NCBI GenBank assembly: GCA_003646505.1
Contig: QMKT01000040.1
Location: forward strand, 1 to 12,094
Direction of reading: 5' to 3'
DNA: 12,094 nucleotides
From: Campylobacterota bacterium
GTDB taxonomy: Bacteria > Campylobacterota > Campylobacteria > Campylobacterales > Sulfurovaceae
The stretch's first letter is position 1. Every line of letters starts with the position of its first letter. The notes under the pieces are model-generated. The model was not told where the DNA came from and did not search any database. It saw nothing but the letters and a program-made list of their open reading frames with translations. Shown piece by piece: positions 1-7,094 of this stretch. The position numbers and the translations under genes were made by a program.

Positions 1-357
1 AAAGAAAAAGTCTTTATAAAACTTCTCCACCCCACCATACGCTTCTATGACTTCAAACATAAACGCTGCAGATATTTCTACACGTTTATCAAAGCTGTTA
101 GGTATATCACAGTAGTTCTCCAAGTGGTATGCATCTGCAAACCCTATGCCCGTTATACCAGATCCCAGTCTGCCAGGGTTGATGCCTACTAAGTAGGTAC
201 GAGGTCGCACATCATCATAATATTTGTCAAAAAAAGTTTGCATGACTCTGCGTGTTTCTGTATTATCAAAAGGATAGATGGTGTTTACTCCGTTTGGTAA
301 AGGAGTATCTTTAGGGAGAGAGAAGTAAAAGTCTAGTATTTGTTTTGAGAAAGTCAT
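1..357 (-). CDS. SMUG2-like uracil-DNA glycosylase family protein, 3' end missing
   Basis: The reading frame starts at ATG (357-355) and stays open for 119 codons to the window edge, so only the N-terminal part is present. The diagnostic stretch is LVGINPGRLGSGITGIGFAD at residues 57-76. This is the GxNPG active-site motif of the uracil-DNA glycosylase superfamily in the form typical of the SMUG2/DUF4918 group, where it acts in base-excision repair by removing uracil or related damaged bases from DNA. The N-terminus (helical, then PFDN at about 29-32) also fits that group. The second catalytic motif, near the C-terminus, lies outside the window, so activity cannot be judged. The gene sits 51 bp downstream of the diguanylate cyclase gene on the same strand and may be co-transcribed with it. 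The only Shine-Dalgarno-like GGAG is 13 nt from the start, so translation initiation may be weak. The family call rests on motif recall. Confidence 0.75.
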   Translation of the reverse strand, partial: MTFSKQILDFYFSLPKDTPLPNGVNTIYPFDNTETRRVMQTFFDKYYDDVRPRTYLVGINPGRLGSGITGIGFADAYHLENYCDIPNSFDKRVEISAAFMFEVIEAYGGVEKFYKDFFF

Positions 358-408
358 ATATCTACTTTTTCTCCATATGCTACTTTAATTTTAAACCTCT
401 TATTCTAT

Positions 409-1458
409 TTAGACAGATTTTTTTGAACAAACATTATTTCTGCCAGATGTTTTTGCCTCATACAAAGCGGCATCAGCTACAGATAACACATCTTCAAAGG
501 AATTAGAATCTTTGCTATATTGAGTAACACCAAAACTTGCAGTAACACTAAGATTTTTATATTCTTCAAAAGAAATATTTGAAATTTTAATACGTAATTC
601 ATTTGCTATAGTTACTGCTTCATCCAAAGTTGTATCTACCAGTGTTATGGCAAATTCTTCCCCTCCAATGCGACCTTCTATATCTTTAGTTCTTAAATGA
701 CCAGAAAGTATATTGGCTATAGTTTTCAATACCTTATCTCCAATAGCGTGTCCATAAGTATCATTGATAGATTTAAAATAATCAATATCTAAAATGATAA
801 TCGAATAGCTATAGATACTATTTTGTGCATCCTTATTCACGCTTTCACTTTGCTCATAGTACGCACGACGATTATTAATTTGTGTCAAAACATCTCGATA
901 AGAAAGTTCCAATGCTTTTGTTTTTTCTTTTTCAAGTTCGATCGTTCTTTCTTTTACCTTTAACTCAAGAGTCTGCGTCAATTTATCCAATTGATTTTCA
1001 TGCTCTTTACGCTTTGTATTTTCTTTTTCTAAAGCTTGCTGTACTTCTTTACGTACGGTAATATCACGGCCTACGCCAATAAGACCGGAAAATTTTCCTG
1101 TATCTTTATCATAAGATGGCACTTTAAACACTTCATAATAATGCAATTGATCCTTCTCATCTCGTGCACACTCTTCTGACTTGCTTATGCTTCTTTTAGC
1201 TACGGCTTGCCTATCACTTTCCATACAAGACTCTGCAAACTCTTCAGGTAACAATTGATCTTCTGTTTTACCGATATAGTTACCTTTGTCTATACTGTAT
1301 AAGTTTAGGATCACAGGGTTTCCATAGATCCATCTAAGGTTTTCATCTTTCATAAATACTGGATCAGGAATTGAATCCAAAAGATTTTTGAATTGATTTA
1401 TCAGATGTTTGAGCTCACTGTTTTCAAGTATAAGTTCTTCATTATTTTTTGTTTGCAA
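409..1458 (-). CDS. PAS-GGEEF diguanylate cyclase (cytoplasmic sensor)
   Basis: This 349-residue protein makes cyclic di-GMP from two GTP. A short helix (about 1-20) leads into a PAS/PAC sensor domain (about 21-136), a charged coiled coil (about 137-185) and a GGDEF domain (about 186-345). The GGDEF domain is complete: LTQINNRR near 191, metal-binding D224 in LDIDYFKSIND, the active-site GGEEF at 265-269, and an intact inhibitory site RTKD at 256-259 exactly five residues upstream of it. Enzyme activity and product feedback inhibition are therefore expected. There is no signal peptide or membrane helix, so the input is intracellular; the ligand is unknown. No EAL or HD-GYP domain is present. 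The start is TTG (1458-1456), because the first in-frame ATG (residue 36) would cut into the PAS domain and an AAAGGG ribosome site lies 6 nt before the TTG. Functional class is secure; the signal is not known. Confidence 0.93.
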   Translation of the reverse strand: MQTKNNEELILENSELKHLINQFKNLLDSIPDPVFMKDENLRWIYGNPVILNLYSIDKGNYIGKTEDQLLPEEFAESCMESDRQAVAKRSISKSEECARDEKDQLHYYEVFKVPSYDKDTGKFSGLIGVGRDITVRKEVQQALEKENTKRKEHENQLDKLTQTLELKVKERTIELEKEKTKALELSYRDVLTQINNRRAYYEQSESVNKDAQNSIYSYSIIILDIDYFKSINDTYGHAIGDKVLKTIANILSGHLRTKDIEGRIGGEEFAITLVDTTLDEAVTIANELRIKISNISFEEYKNLSVTASFGVTQYSKDSNSFEDVLSVADAALYEAKTSGRNNVCSKKSV

Positions 1459-1464
1459 GGCTAA

Positions 1465-1470
1465 CCCTTT
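1465..1470 (-). promoter_or_regulatory. Ribosome binding site that fixes the TTG start of the diguanylate cyclase
   Basis: On the minus strand AAAGGG stands 6 nt before TTG 1458-1456. No ATG lies in frame near it. This supports TTG as the start codon and makes reduced translation likely. Confidence 0.6.
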
Positions 1471-1652
1471 GGTGTTTTATATATAAAAATTTATAATACA
1501 TTTATATAGCTTAATATTCTACTATATCACTTATTTACAGACCTTATATCGTAATATACTCATCATACATTGCTTACATATCTACCTAAGAATTAGTTCC
1601 TTGTAAAGTGCATTATTATACTAACATCTATATCCTAATACAGTTTAATATT

Positions 1653-3371
1653 TCATACTATAAACAACATACACGTACGTAAGTCATCATAACTTACCTC
1701 GCCGTTTAAAGCCTCATACACAGGCTTGAGACGTAATTTTCCATCTTCAGAAAAGTTCTCTTTTAAGTTCTTGGTTTTTAGCTTCAATACTGCATCATCT
1801 ACCCTTCCAAGGAGTTCATCCTTTGGTTTATATTTATTAATATCTATTTTGGGGTCTTCTTCTTTGATACGCGCCAGATGCTGCACAATGGTACTTTTAC
1901 CTAAGCCTCTGTTAATGGCTAGTTTAACAAGTGTATCTGACTTTTCTATGAGGTTTTTTGTCTTTGTATACGTAGGTGTGACATAGGCAGAGTGTGAGGG
2001 TTTTCCCTCTTTGATGTTCTGTATCTCTTCGTCTATCTTCTCTTTACTTACTATGCCGCCAAGATTTGAGATATGACTTTCAAAAAGATTTTCCAAGCTC
2101 TCTTTTGTCAATGCTTCTATACTCTCCGCCGCTTTTTTCGATGCCTGTTTAATGCGATCATCTATATGTAAAATGAGAGGGTCTACTCGCAAAGCCATAG
2201 GGTTTAAACCCATCAAACGCAACCCTTCTATATTTTTAATACGTGAGAGTGCCACATAACCCTGCCCACTCTCAAAGGTCTTACTTAAGTCCATCTCAGC
2301 AGCATCCAATGTCATCCCCTGTGACTTATGAATAGTAATAGCCCATGCCAAACGCAAAGGTACTTGTGAGACAGTTGCCGTCACCTTCCCACTGTCATTT
2401 TCAAGTGACCAGTCTTCTAAGTCTAGCTTTATCTTTTTACCATCTGTGGTTATGACTATAGGCATGTTATCTATGGGGCTAAAGCTTTGTACTCTGCCCG
2501 TTGTACCGTTTACATAACCCTCTTCCGTGTTGTTCTTTATGAAGATGACCATGGCATCCTTTTTAAGCGCCAACTCTTCTAAGACCAGAGAAGATTTAAA
2601 TATCTTCTCTATGTTCTTCTCACTTCCTTTATGGTCACATACAAAAAGTTTAGGCTCACCCTCAAGCTTATCCAGTTCGTCTTTATTGATGCGGTCTACA
2701 TCTATATTGTGCGTATAAAGTTTGGTAGGGGTGGTGATACTCAGTTCTTTTTCATGCCTGCTTGCCAGTAACTCTTCCGAGGTAGACGAGATTTCACCTG
2801 AACGTATGTCATCGAGTATACCGATGAGTCTTTCGTCATCTTGTCTAAACTTCTCTTGCAAGTAACAGGTGTGTAAGTCCAATGCTTTCCATACAGGAGA
2901 CTGCCATGCGAAACGCTTCTCTTTAGGTACTTTTGAGACAGGAGGTAACTGAAAGAAATCTCCAGATATGACTACCTGTACCCCACCAAAAGGCGCATCT
3001 GTGCCTTTAAAACCACGTAATATGAGATCCATAGAAGAAAAGATCTCCGGTGAGATCATAGAGACCTCATCGATAATGAGAAGTTTGAGTTTGGAAAAAC
3101 GCGTTTTGAGGTACTTTTTGTCTAACAAAAATTCTACATACCCCTCATCTATACTATCACGTATGCCCAATGCAAAAAACGAATGTATCGTCTGCCCACC
3201 CAAATGTGATGCTGCTATACCGGTAGGTGCAACAATAGTCGGATAAACCCTACGCTCTTTTAAATACTGAGTATAGAGGCTAAGTAAGTAAGTCTTACCT
3301 GTACCTGCCGAACCTGTTATAAATACATTTTTGCCTGATTTTAGTATGTCTAGTGCTGTGTTTTGTTTCAT
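1653..3371 (-). CDS. PIF1/RecD-like superfamily 1 DNA helicase with C-terminal HTH_40 domain
   Basis: ATP-driven DNA helicase of about 572 residues. Numbering from the chosen ATG, the motifs run in SF1 order: Walker A GSAGTGKT at 20-27, APTGIAA at about 48, Walker B LLIIDEVSM at about 97-105, GDFFQLPPV (motif III) at 137-145, TIHKSQGMT at 346-354 and GYVALSR (motif VI) at 371-377. The DEVSM plus GDxxQLPPV combination is characteristic of PIF1-type enzymes. Residues about 476-517 resemble the HTH_40 domain found at the C-terminus of some helicases, probably an accessory DNA-binding element. A longer frame opens at GTG 3395, but neither it nor ATG 3389 has a ribosome site. ATG 3371 gives the usual short N-terminus before Walker A and lies 6 nt after a perfect TATAAT, suggesting a leaderless message. 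PIF1 family members unwind G-quadruplexes, R-loops and stalled forks; the precise role here is inferred. Confidence 0.88.
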   Translation of the reverse strand: MKQNTALDILKSGKNVFITGSAGTGKTYLLSLYTQYLKERRVYPTIVAPTGIAASHLGGQTIHSFFALGIRDSIDEGYVEFLLDKKYLKTRFSKLKLLIIDEVSMISPEIFSSMDLILRGFKGTDAPFGGVQVVISGDFFQLPPVSKVPKEKRFAWQSPVWKALDLHTCYLQEKFRQDDERLIGILDDIRSGEISSTSEELLASRHEKELSITTPTKLYTHNIDVDRINKDELDKLEGEPKLFVCDHKGSEKNIEKIFKSSLVLEELALKKDAMVIFIKNNTEEGYVNGTTGRVQSFSPIDNMPIVITTDGKKIKLDLEDWSLENDSGKVTATVSQVPLRLAWAITIHKSQGMTLDAAEMDLSKTFESGQGYVALSRIKNIEGLRLMGLNPMALRVDPLILHIDDRIKQASKKAAESIEALTKESLENLFESHISNLGGIVSKEKIDEEIQNIKEGKPSHSAYVTPTYTKTKNLIEKSDTLVKLAINRGLGKSTIVQHLARIKEEDPKIDINKYKPKDELLGRVDDAVLKLKTKNLKENFSEDGKLRLKPVYEALNGEVSYDDLRTCMLFIV

Positions 3372-3377
3372 AGGAGT

Positions 3378-3383
3378 ATTATA
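3378..3383 (-). promoter_or_regulatory. Perfect -10 box TATAAT immediately before the helicase ATG
   Basis: Read on the minus strand the sequence is TATAAT, six bases, then ATG (3371-3369). Initiation normally falls about 6-8 nt past the -10 box, which places the 5' end of the RNA at or within a base or two of the start codon. No good -35 is visible (best match CTTAGA at 17 bp). The minus strand just before the ATG has no purine-rich ribosome site. Confidence 0.5.
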
Positions 3384-3474
3384 GCCCATACACACAAATA
3401 TCTAAGTGCGTTCATATTCAATTTATAGTTCTCTATGCTAACATTTTAAGTCAAAAGTACTTTGCAATCACTTC

Positions 3475-4689
3475 CTAAAACTTAGCATCAGGCACATCAT
3501 AATTATCTACCACAAAATCTATATCTTTATCTCCACGACCACTTAGATTGATCAAAATAGTTTTATCTGATGGGAGTGTTTTTGCTAGCTTCATTGCATA
3601 TGCTACTGCATGAGCAGATTCTAATGCAGGGATGATTCCTTCTAGTTGTGAAAGTTTATAAAAAGCATCTACTGATTCTTCATCGTTACAAAGCCCTACT
3701 TTTGTACGCCCAATGCTACTTAAGTAAGCATGCTCTGGTCCTACTGAGGGGTAGTCTATCCCCGACCCGATAGAATAAACAGGTGCCGGTTCTCCCTCTG
3801 CATCTTTTAACATGATAGAGTTAAACCCATGCATGACACCTTCTTCTCCATAGGTCAGACTAGCTGCATGCTCTCCCAACTTTTCACCTTTACCCATAGG
3901 TTCAACACCTATAAGCTCTACATCATCATCTATAAAACCTGCAAAAATTCCCATAGCATTACTTCCTCCACCTACACATGCTATTACATGGTCAGGGAGT
4001 TTACTTTCACGTTCAAAAAACTGCTCTTTTGACTCATGACCTACTACAGACTGAAAATCTCTTATCATCATAGGAAAGGGGTGTGGACCAACAACAGAAC
4101 CTATACAGAACAGTGACTCTTCATACGTTTCCATATACTCACCAAACGCACTGTCTACTGCTTCTTTGAGTGTTTTTAAACCATGTGTTGCAGGAACAAC
4201 CTTCGCACCTAAGATCTTCATACGTACGACATTTGGATGTTCTTTTGCTATATCTACCTCTCCCATATGTATCTCACATTCTAAACCAAAGTATGCAGCA
4301 GCAGTTGCCAAAGCCACACCATGTTGACCTGCCCCTGTCTCAGCGATCACCTTTTTCTTTCCTAAATGTTTAGCCAACATAACTTCTGCCATACAATGAT
4401 TTAATTTATGTGCACCAGAATGATTGAGGTCTTCTCTCTTCAAATATATCTTAGCCCCACCACAATGTTCTGTAAGGTTTTTAGCAAAAGAGATAGGTGT
4501 TGGCCGTCCCTGATAATGTTTACGAACATATTTTAATTCTTCTATAAACGCTGGATCATTTTTAAGTTTTTGGTACTCTTTTTGTATCTGGGCAAATGGT
4601 TCTTCCAACATAGGGGGAAGAAAAGCACCACCAAACTTTCCAAAATATCCATTTTCATCAGGTTGTGTTTCCAAGTAGGGTTTACGCAT
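3475..4689 (-). CDS. trpB: Divergent stand-alone tryptophan synthase beta chain (TrpB-like)
   Basis: PLP enzyme of 404 residues that condenses indole with L-serine to L-tryptophan. The catalytic set is complete: PLP lysine K95 in [10 protein letters not shown]117 in AETGAGQHG, phosphate-binding GGGSN at 240-244, E357 in GIIPALES and LSGRGDKD at 382-389. The length is usual for TrpB1, not the longer TrpB2. It departs from the usual pattern in the COMM region, which couples beta to the alpha subunit: the common RQ is K149-E150, the common GA is G143-E144, and the usual RDW after TLKDAxNEAx is GEY. Arg141 of Salmonella TrpB, which salt-bridges Asp305, corresponds to K149 here (partner D312). No trpA, trpC or trpF lies nearby, which suggests a second copy or an indole-salvage role. 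ATG 4689 has AAGGA about 5 nt upstream. A TATAAT at 4752-4747 probably drives it. Family certain; physiological role inferred. Confidence 0.9.
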   Translation of the reverse strand: MRKPYLETQPDENGYFGKFGGAFLPPMLEEPFAQIQKEYQKLKNDPAFIEELKYVRKHYQGRPTPISFAKNLTEHCGGAKIYLKREDLNHSGAHKLNHCMAEVMLAKHLGKKKVIAETGAGQHGVALATAAAYFGLECEIHMGEVDIAKEHPNVVRMKILGAKVVPATHGLKTLKEAVDSAFGEYMETYEESLFCIGSVVGPHPFPMMIRDFQSVVGHESKEQFFERESKLPDHVIACVGGGSNAMGIFAGFIDDDVELIGVEPMGKGEKLGEHAASLTYGEEGVMHGFNSIMLKDAEGEPAPVYSIGSGIDYPSVGPEHAYLSSIGRTKVGLCNDEESVDAFYKLSQLEGIIPALESAHAVAYAMKLAKTLPSDKTILINLSGRGDKDIDFVVDNYDVPDAKF

Positions 4690-4723
4690 TTGTATTCCTT
4701 TTTTATTCCAAATTATGCAATAG

Positions 4724-4755
4724 GGTTATAATATCACTCCGTATTTATTATAACC
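4724..4755. promoter_or_regulatory. Inverted repeat carrying the likely trpB -10 box
   Basis: GGTTATAATA (4724-4733) and TATTATAACC (4746-4755) form a perfect 10-bp inverted repeat with a 12-bp spacer. The right arm read on the minus strand holds TATAAT (4752-4747), placing transcription start near 4740 and giving trpB a leader of about 50 nt. The left arm holds a facing TATAAT on the plus strand. It could be an operator for a dimeric regulator or overlapping opposed promoters. A repeat of this size could also occur by chance in such AT-rich DNA. Confidence 0.4.
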
Positions 4756-4759
4756 ACTA

Positions 4760-4786
4760 TGATTAAAAAAAGATTGTTTTTAATCA
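4760..4786. repeat. AT-rich inverted repeat upstream of trpB
   Basis: TGATTAAAAA (4760-4769) and TTTTTAATCA (4777-4786) are exact reverse complements separated by 7 nt. With only two GC pairs in the stem it is a weak hairpin. It lies about 70 bp upstream of the trpB start, just outside the promoter repeat, so it could be a protein-binding site. Confidence 0.35.
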
Positions 4787-4894
4787 AGATATTAATCTAA
4801 GAAAAAATTGATATCATAAATATAAAAAGTAAAAGATGCAAACAAAGTGGAGTTTAGTGGAAAAAAAAGGGGGAGTATAGAAAGATTTTAAAGT

Positions 4895-4918
4895 TTTACA
4901 CCTCAAGAGAGGTGTAAA
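4895..4918 (-). terminator. Hairpin terminator after the cysteine-repeat protein gene
   Basis: TTTACACCTC (4895-4904), a 4-nt loop, and GAGGTGTAAA (4909-4918) form a perfect 10-bp stem that begins 19 bp past the stop codon of the minus-strand gene 4938-5498. On the minus strand it is followed by a broken T-rich tract. It isolates that gene from trpB downstream. Confidence 0.75.
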
Positions 4919-4937
4919 GTATGTGTGTCAAGTAAGC

Positions 4938-5498
4938 CTAGATTCTTGCCTGAAGTCTACCACAGTTTGCAACAACATCACTCTTAATAGATTTAAGTGC
5001 TGCCGCATCTGTTGTAGCATGTGCTTTCTCTATAGAAGCGATACAACGACCTTTTAAGTCTTCTTTTGAATTATCAACTACATCGAAAAAACAAAATGCC
5101 GGTGTTTTTTTAGAGACTAATGTCCCACAGTTATCTGTCACATTAATTTTATGTGCATTTGCTATAAAAGGTGACTTATTGTCATTTTTAGCATATGTAT
5201 GAGCCATTACTATGGCTGTTTTACAATTATTTACTGTTGCTGTGTCTTTTTTCATGAGTGATTGAGCAAAAAAATCTTTTTTGTAAGATTCTTTACTTAC
5301 AATGTTCCCACAATTTGAAACAACATTATCTTTGTAAAAAGCAAATGTTGCTTCATCTATTTTATTTGCTTCCATTGTTTCTTGAAAGCTTTTAGCTTCA
5401 TTTATATATGTCTTACATATTTCTGTATTTGTTTCTTCTGCTTGTACGTTTGTTAATGCTAAAGTTGATACTAAAGCTGCAATTATTATTTTTTTCAT
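4938..5498 (-). CDS. Exported protein of unknown function with three cysteine-paired repeat units
   Basis: I do not recognise a named family for this 186-residue protein. It has a clear Sec signal peptide: MKK, a hydrophobic core to about residue 16, then VQA before a likely cut after A20, so it should act in the periplasm. The mature part contains seven cysteines. Six fall into a threefold pattern: a first cysteine followed by a helix rich in Ala and Lys, then an (S/D/A)NCG motif. The pairs are C28/C63, C92/C124 and C152/C179. The first two NCG motifs are followed by a closely similar stretch (NIVSK and TLVSK). The seventh cysteine, C136, is unpaired in this scheme. The pattern suggests a helical repeat protein with one disulfide per unit; the pairing is inferred. 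ATG 5498 has AAGGAT about 5 nt upstream. It is monocistronic, with its own promoter region and a strong terminator. Confidence 0.75.
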   Translation of the reverse strand: MKKIIIAALVSTLALTNVQAEETNTEICKTYINEAKSFQETMEANKIDEATFAFYKDNVVSNCGNIVSKESYKKDFFAQSLMKKDTATVNNCKTAIVMAHTYAKNDNKSPFIANAHKINVTDNCGTLVSKKTPAFCFFDVVDNSKEDLKGRCIASIEKAHATTDAAALKSIKSDVVANCGRLQARI

Positions 5499-5564
5499 TT
5501 GTTATCCTTATAATATCTATTTGTCTAGATAATGTCAGTGTAGCTGGAAAAGCTTAAAAGAATA

Positions 5565-5609
5565 TTAAAGATTATAATTAACATAACTTTAGATTATTAT
5601 AATCTTTAA
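5565..5609. promoter_or_regulatory. 14-bp perfect inverted repeat with back-to-back TATAAT boxes (divergent promoter)
   Basis: TTAAAGATTATAAT (5565-5578) and ATTATAATCTTTAA (5596-5609) are exact reverse complements with a 17-bp spacer. The left arm contains TATAAT on the minus strand (5576-5571), pointing to the exported-protein gene that starts at 5498. The right arm contains TATAAT on the plus strand (5598-5603), pointing to the small ORF at 5617. No consensus -35 is visible for either. The symmetry suits a dimeric regulator bound over both -10 boxes. As RNA on the minus strand it is a 14-bp all-but-AT stem followed by a T-rich stretch, so it could also terminate the operon arriving from 5714. 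Confidence 0.5.
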
Positions 5610-5616
5610 GGAATTG

Positions 5617-5733
5617 ATGTTGTATTTATTCTCATTGTTTGGTCCGGGAGTAAAAGCTGTGGATATGGCAAAAGAAGTGATAGAGAGTAGCATCGAATTG
5701 CCATATCTCGAACTCAAGTTCCTGATAAAGTAA
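5617..5733 (+). CDS. Possible small protein (38 aa) or gene remnant
   Basis: ATG 5617 opens a 38-codon frame ending at TAA 5731-5733. It has a good ribosome site (AAGGA at 5608-5612) about 4 nt before the ATG and a TATAAT (5598-5603) about 14 bp upstream. The product begins MLYLFSLFGPGVKAVDMAKE, with a short hydrophobic start and an amphipathic remainder; no family is recognised. It overlaps the end of the convergent histidine phosphatase gene by 20 bp. A 10-bp inverted repeat (5662-5671 with 5698-5707) lies inside it, so a non-coding or structured RNA is a real alternative. It may also be the 5' stump of a gene lost by deletion. Expression signals are better than expected by chance, but coding status is uncertain. 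Confidence 0.35.
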   Translation: MLYLFSLFGPGVKAVDMAKEVIESSIELPYLELKFLIK

Positions 5734-6280
5734 GTACTGTCATACCCCAGTTTTTATTGGATGCATTAGGTTCCAAACTCCAACCCTCTTTCATTAACAC
5801 TTTTCGTATAAGCCAGTTCATACCGCCATGCCCTACAAGTACAACACTCTCATGTGTATCTACTAATGCAAGCAGTCTTTTGACTGCCTCTTTGGCCTGT
5901 AGTTTTGAGGCTTTGAGCGAAGCATCTTTTTTACCCAATCCAAAGAGTAACAATACTCTGAGTATCATCAGCCATGTTTTTGGTTTGAACTTTAAAAATG
6001 CCATGTGCACATCAGGGATAGAGGCTTCATTAAATAGTGCATTACTTTCATAAATATCTGTACCTAAGACCTTTGCAGAGTCTATGGCACGTTTGAGAGC
6101 ACTTGTCACTACAACATCTGTTCTTTTCACTACATCTATGGTCTTTTGTGTAGGTTTACTCTCACTGCATAACTCTGCTATATCATACGCTTTTACCCAG
6201 TTCTTCATTGATGCAGCGATTATCTTCTGAGTATTGTCTATATCCACTTTGGCATGGCGTATGAGTATGATCTGTTTCAT
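5714..6280 (-). CDS. Histidine phosphatase superfamily protein (phosphoglycerate mutase/SixA-like)
   Basis: This 188-residue protein carries the histidine phosphatase core. LIRHAK holds R8 and the phospho-acceptor H9, TSALKRA holds R64, NEAS offers E85 as the likely acid, and LVGHGG holds the second catalytic histidine H151. Members remove phosphate from sugars, nucleotides or, in SixA, from phosphohistidine of phosphorelay proteins; the substrate here is unknown. The insert between 90 and 135, with a hydrophobic stretch (WLMILRVLLLFGLG), is unusual for the smallest SixA proteins and may pack as an amphipathic cap or touch the membrane. The gene follows the sodium-channel gene with a 16-bp gap, so it is the last gene of that operon. 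The start is ATG 6280, with a purine-rich AGGAAGAGAAG upstream. Superfamily assignment is firm; biochemical role is open. Confidence 0.85.
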   Translation of the reverse strand: MKQIILIRHAKVDIDNTQKIIAASMKNWVKAYDIAELCSESKPTQKTIDVVKRTDVVVTSALKRAIDSAKVLGTDIYESNALFNEASIPDVHMAFLKFKPKTWLMILRVLLLFGLGKKDASLKASKLQAKEAVKRLLALVDTHESVVLVGHGGMNWLIRKVLMKEGWSLEPNASNKNWGMTVLTLSGT

Positions 6281-6296
6281 AATTTATCTTCTCTTC

Positions 6297-7094
6297 CTAC
6301 TTTTCTTTAAGTAGTATTTTAAGTTCGTGGATGTCATTGCGTAAGTTCTGGATCTCTTCTTGCATGTTAACCTTGTTACTTTGGATCTCGTGAACGATAA
6401 CTTCTTCCTCATTTGTATTCATCTCATTCATCGCATCTACCACAATAGCAATAATAAGGTTGATAATAATAAAAGTCGACAAAAAGATAAATGGCATAAA
6501 AAATACCCAAGCCAAAGGATACACTTCCATAATAGGACGAACGATACCCATAGACCAAGACTCCAACGTCATGATTTGAAAGAGTGTATAGAAAGACTCA
6601 CCTAAAGTACCAAACCATTCAGGAAACCTCTCTCCAAAGAGCTGTGTAGACATGATCGCAAAAATATAAAAAAAGAGCGTCAACAATGCAGCGATAGAAC
6701 CAATACCCGGTATAACGCTAAGCAGTGCCATAATGATCTTTTTCATCTGTGGTACCACGGTAATGAGTCTAAACAGTCGCAATACACGTAATACTCTAAA
6801 TATCTCAAACCCTGCACTGGCAGGTACCAAAGAGATAGCCACAATGATAAAATCAAAAATAGACCAAGGGTCTTTAAAAAATGATGTTTTATACACAGAA
6901 ATACGCAAGAGGATCTCTATGGTAAATACTGTCACAACAAAGGTGTTAAAGAGTGTAAAAAAAGTACCATATTCTAACGCCAAAGACTTAGAAGTCTCAA
7001 ACCCCATTGTAATACCATTTAAGATGATCAGTCCCATAATGAAGTTTTGGAATTTACTACTTTTTACTAACTTTTCTATGCGTGGATTAATCAT
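6297..7094 (-). CDS. Voltage-gated sodium channel, NavAb/NaChBac family
   Basis: A 265-residue single-domain channel subunit that assembles as a tetramer in the inner membrane. It shows six membrane segments. S1 starts at about 15, S2 contains E60 (TIEILLR), and S3 contains FDF near 80. S4 has the voltage-sensing arginines R100, R103, R106 and R109 at three-residue spacing. The pore (about 160-185) contains the selectivity filter TLESWSM at 176-182, and S6 spans about 197-222. The filter is identical to that recalled for Arcobacter butzleri NavAb, with numbering shifted by one, and similarity extends through the S4-S5 linker and the [21 protein letters not shown] pore-helix region. The C-terminus (about 230-265) is a charged amphipathic coiled coil, as in other bacterial Nav channels. 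The ATG overlaps the stop of the upstream gene as TAATG and has only a weak ribosome site, so translation is probably coupled. The role is likely in sodium physiology, motility or pH response. Confidence 0.95.
   Translation of the reverse strand: MINPRIEKLVKSSKFQNFIMGLIILNGITMGFETSKSLALEYGTFFTLFNTFVVTVFTIEILLRISVYKTSFFKDPWSIFDFIIVAISLVPASAGFEIFRVLRVLRLFRLITVVPQMKKIIMALLSVIPGIGSIAALLTLFFYIFAIMSTQLFGERFPEWFGTLGESFYTLFQIMTLESWSMGIVRPIMEVYPLAWVFFMPFIFLSTFIIINLIIAIVVDAMNEMNTNEEEVIVHEIQSNKVNMQEEIQNLRNDIHELKILLKEK

Noticed and set aside
1726..1986. Plus-strand ORFs inside the helicase, trpB, phosphatase and channel genes
   Set aside because: They mirror strongly conserved minus-strand genes, lack ribosome sites and have no recognisable protein features.
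3372..3395. Extension of the helicase to GTG 3395 (eight more residues)
   Set aside because: No ribosome site precedes GTG 3395 or ATG 3389, the extra residues are not expected in the family, and the TATAAT box lies inside the extension.
4861..4873. A8-G5 homopolymer run as a phase-variation tract
   Set aside because: The G run is too short for the switching seen in Campylobacterota and it is not within a gene or a clear promoter spacer.
4895..4918. Shared GGTGTAA stem between the terminators at 4895 and 11611 as a dispersed repeat family
   Set aside because: Only seven bases are shared and the loops and remaining stem differ; two short GC-containing stems can match by chance.
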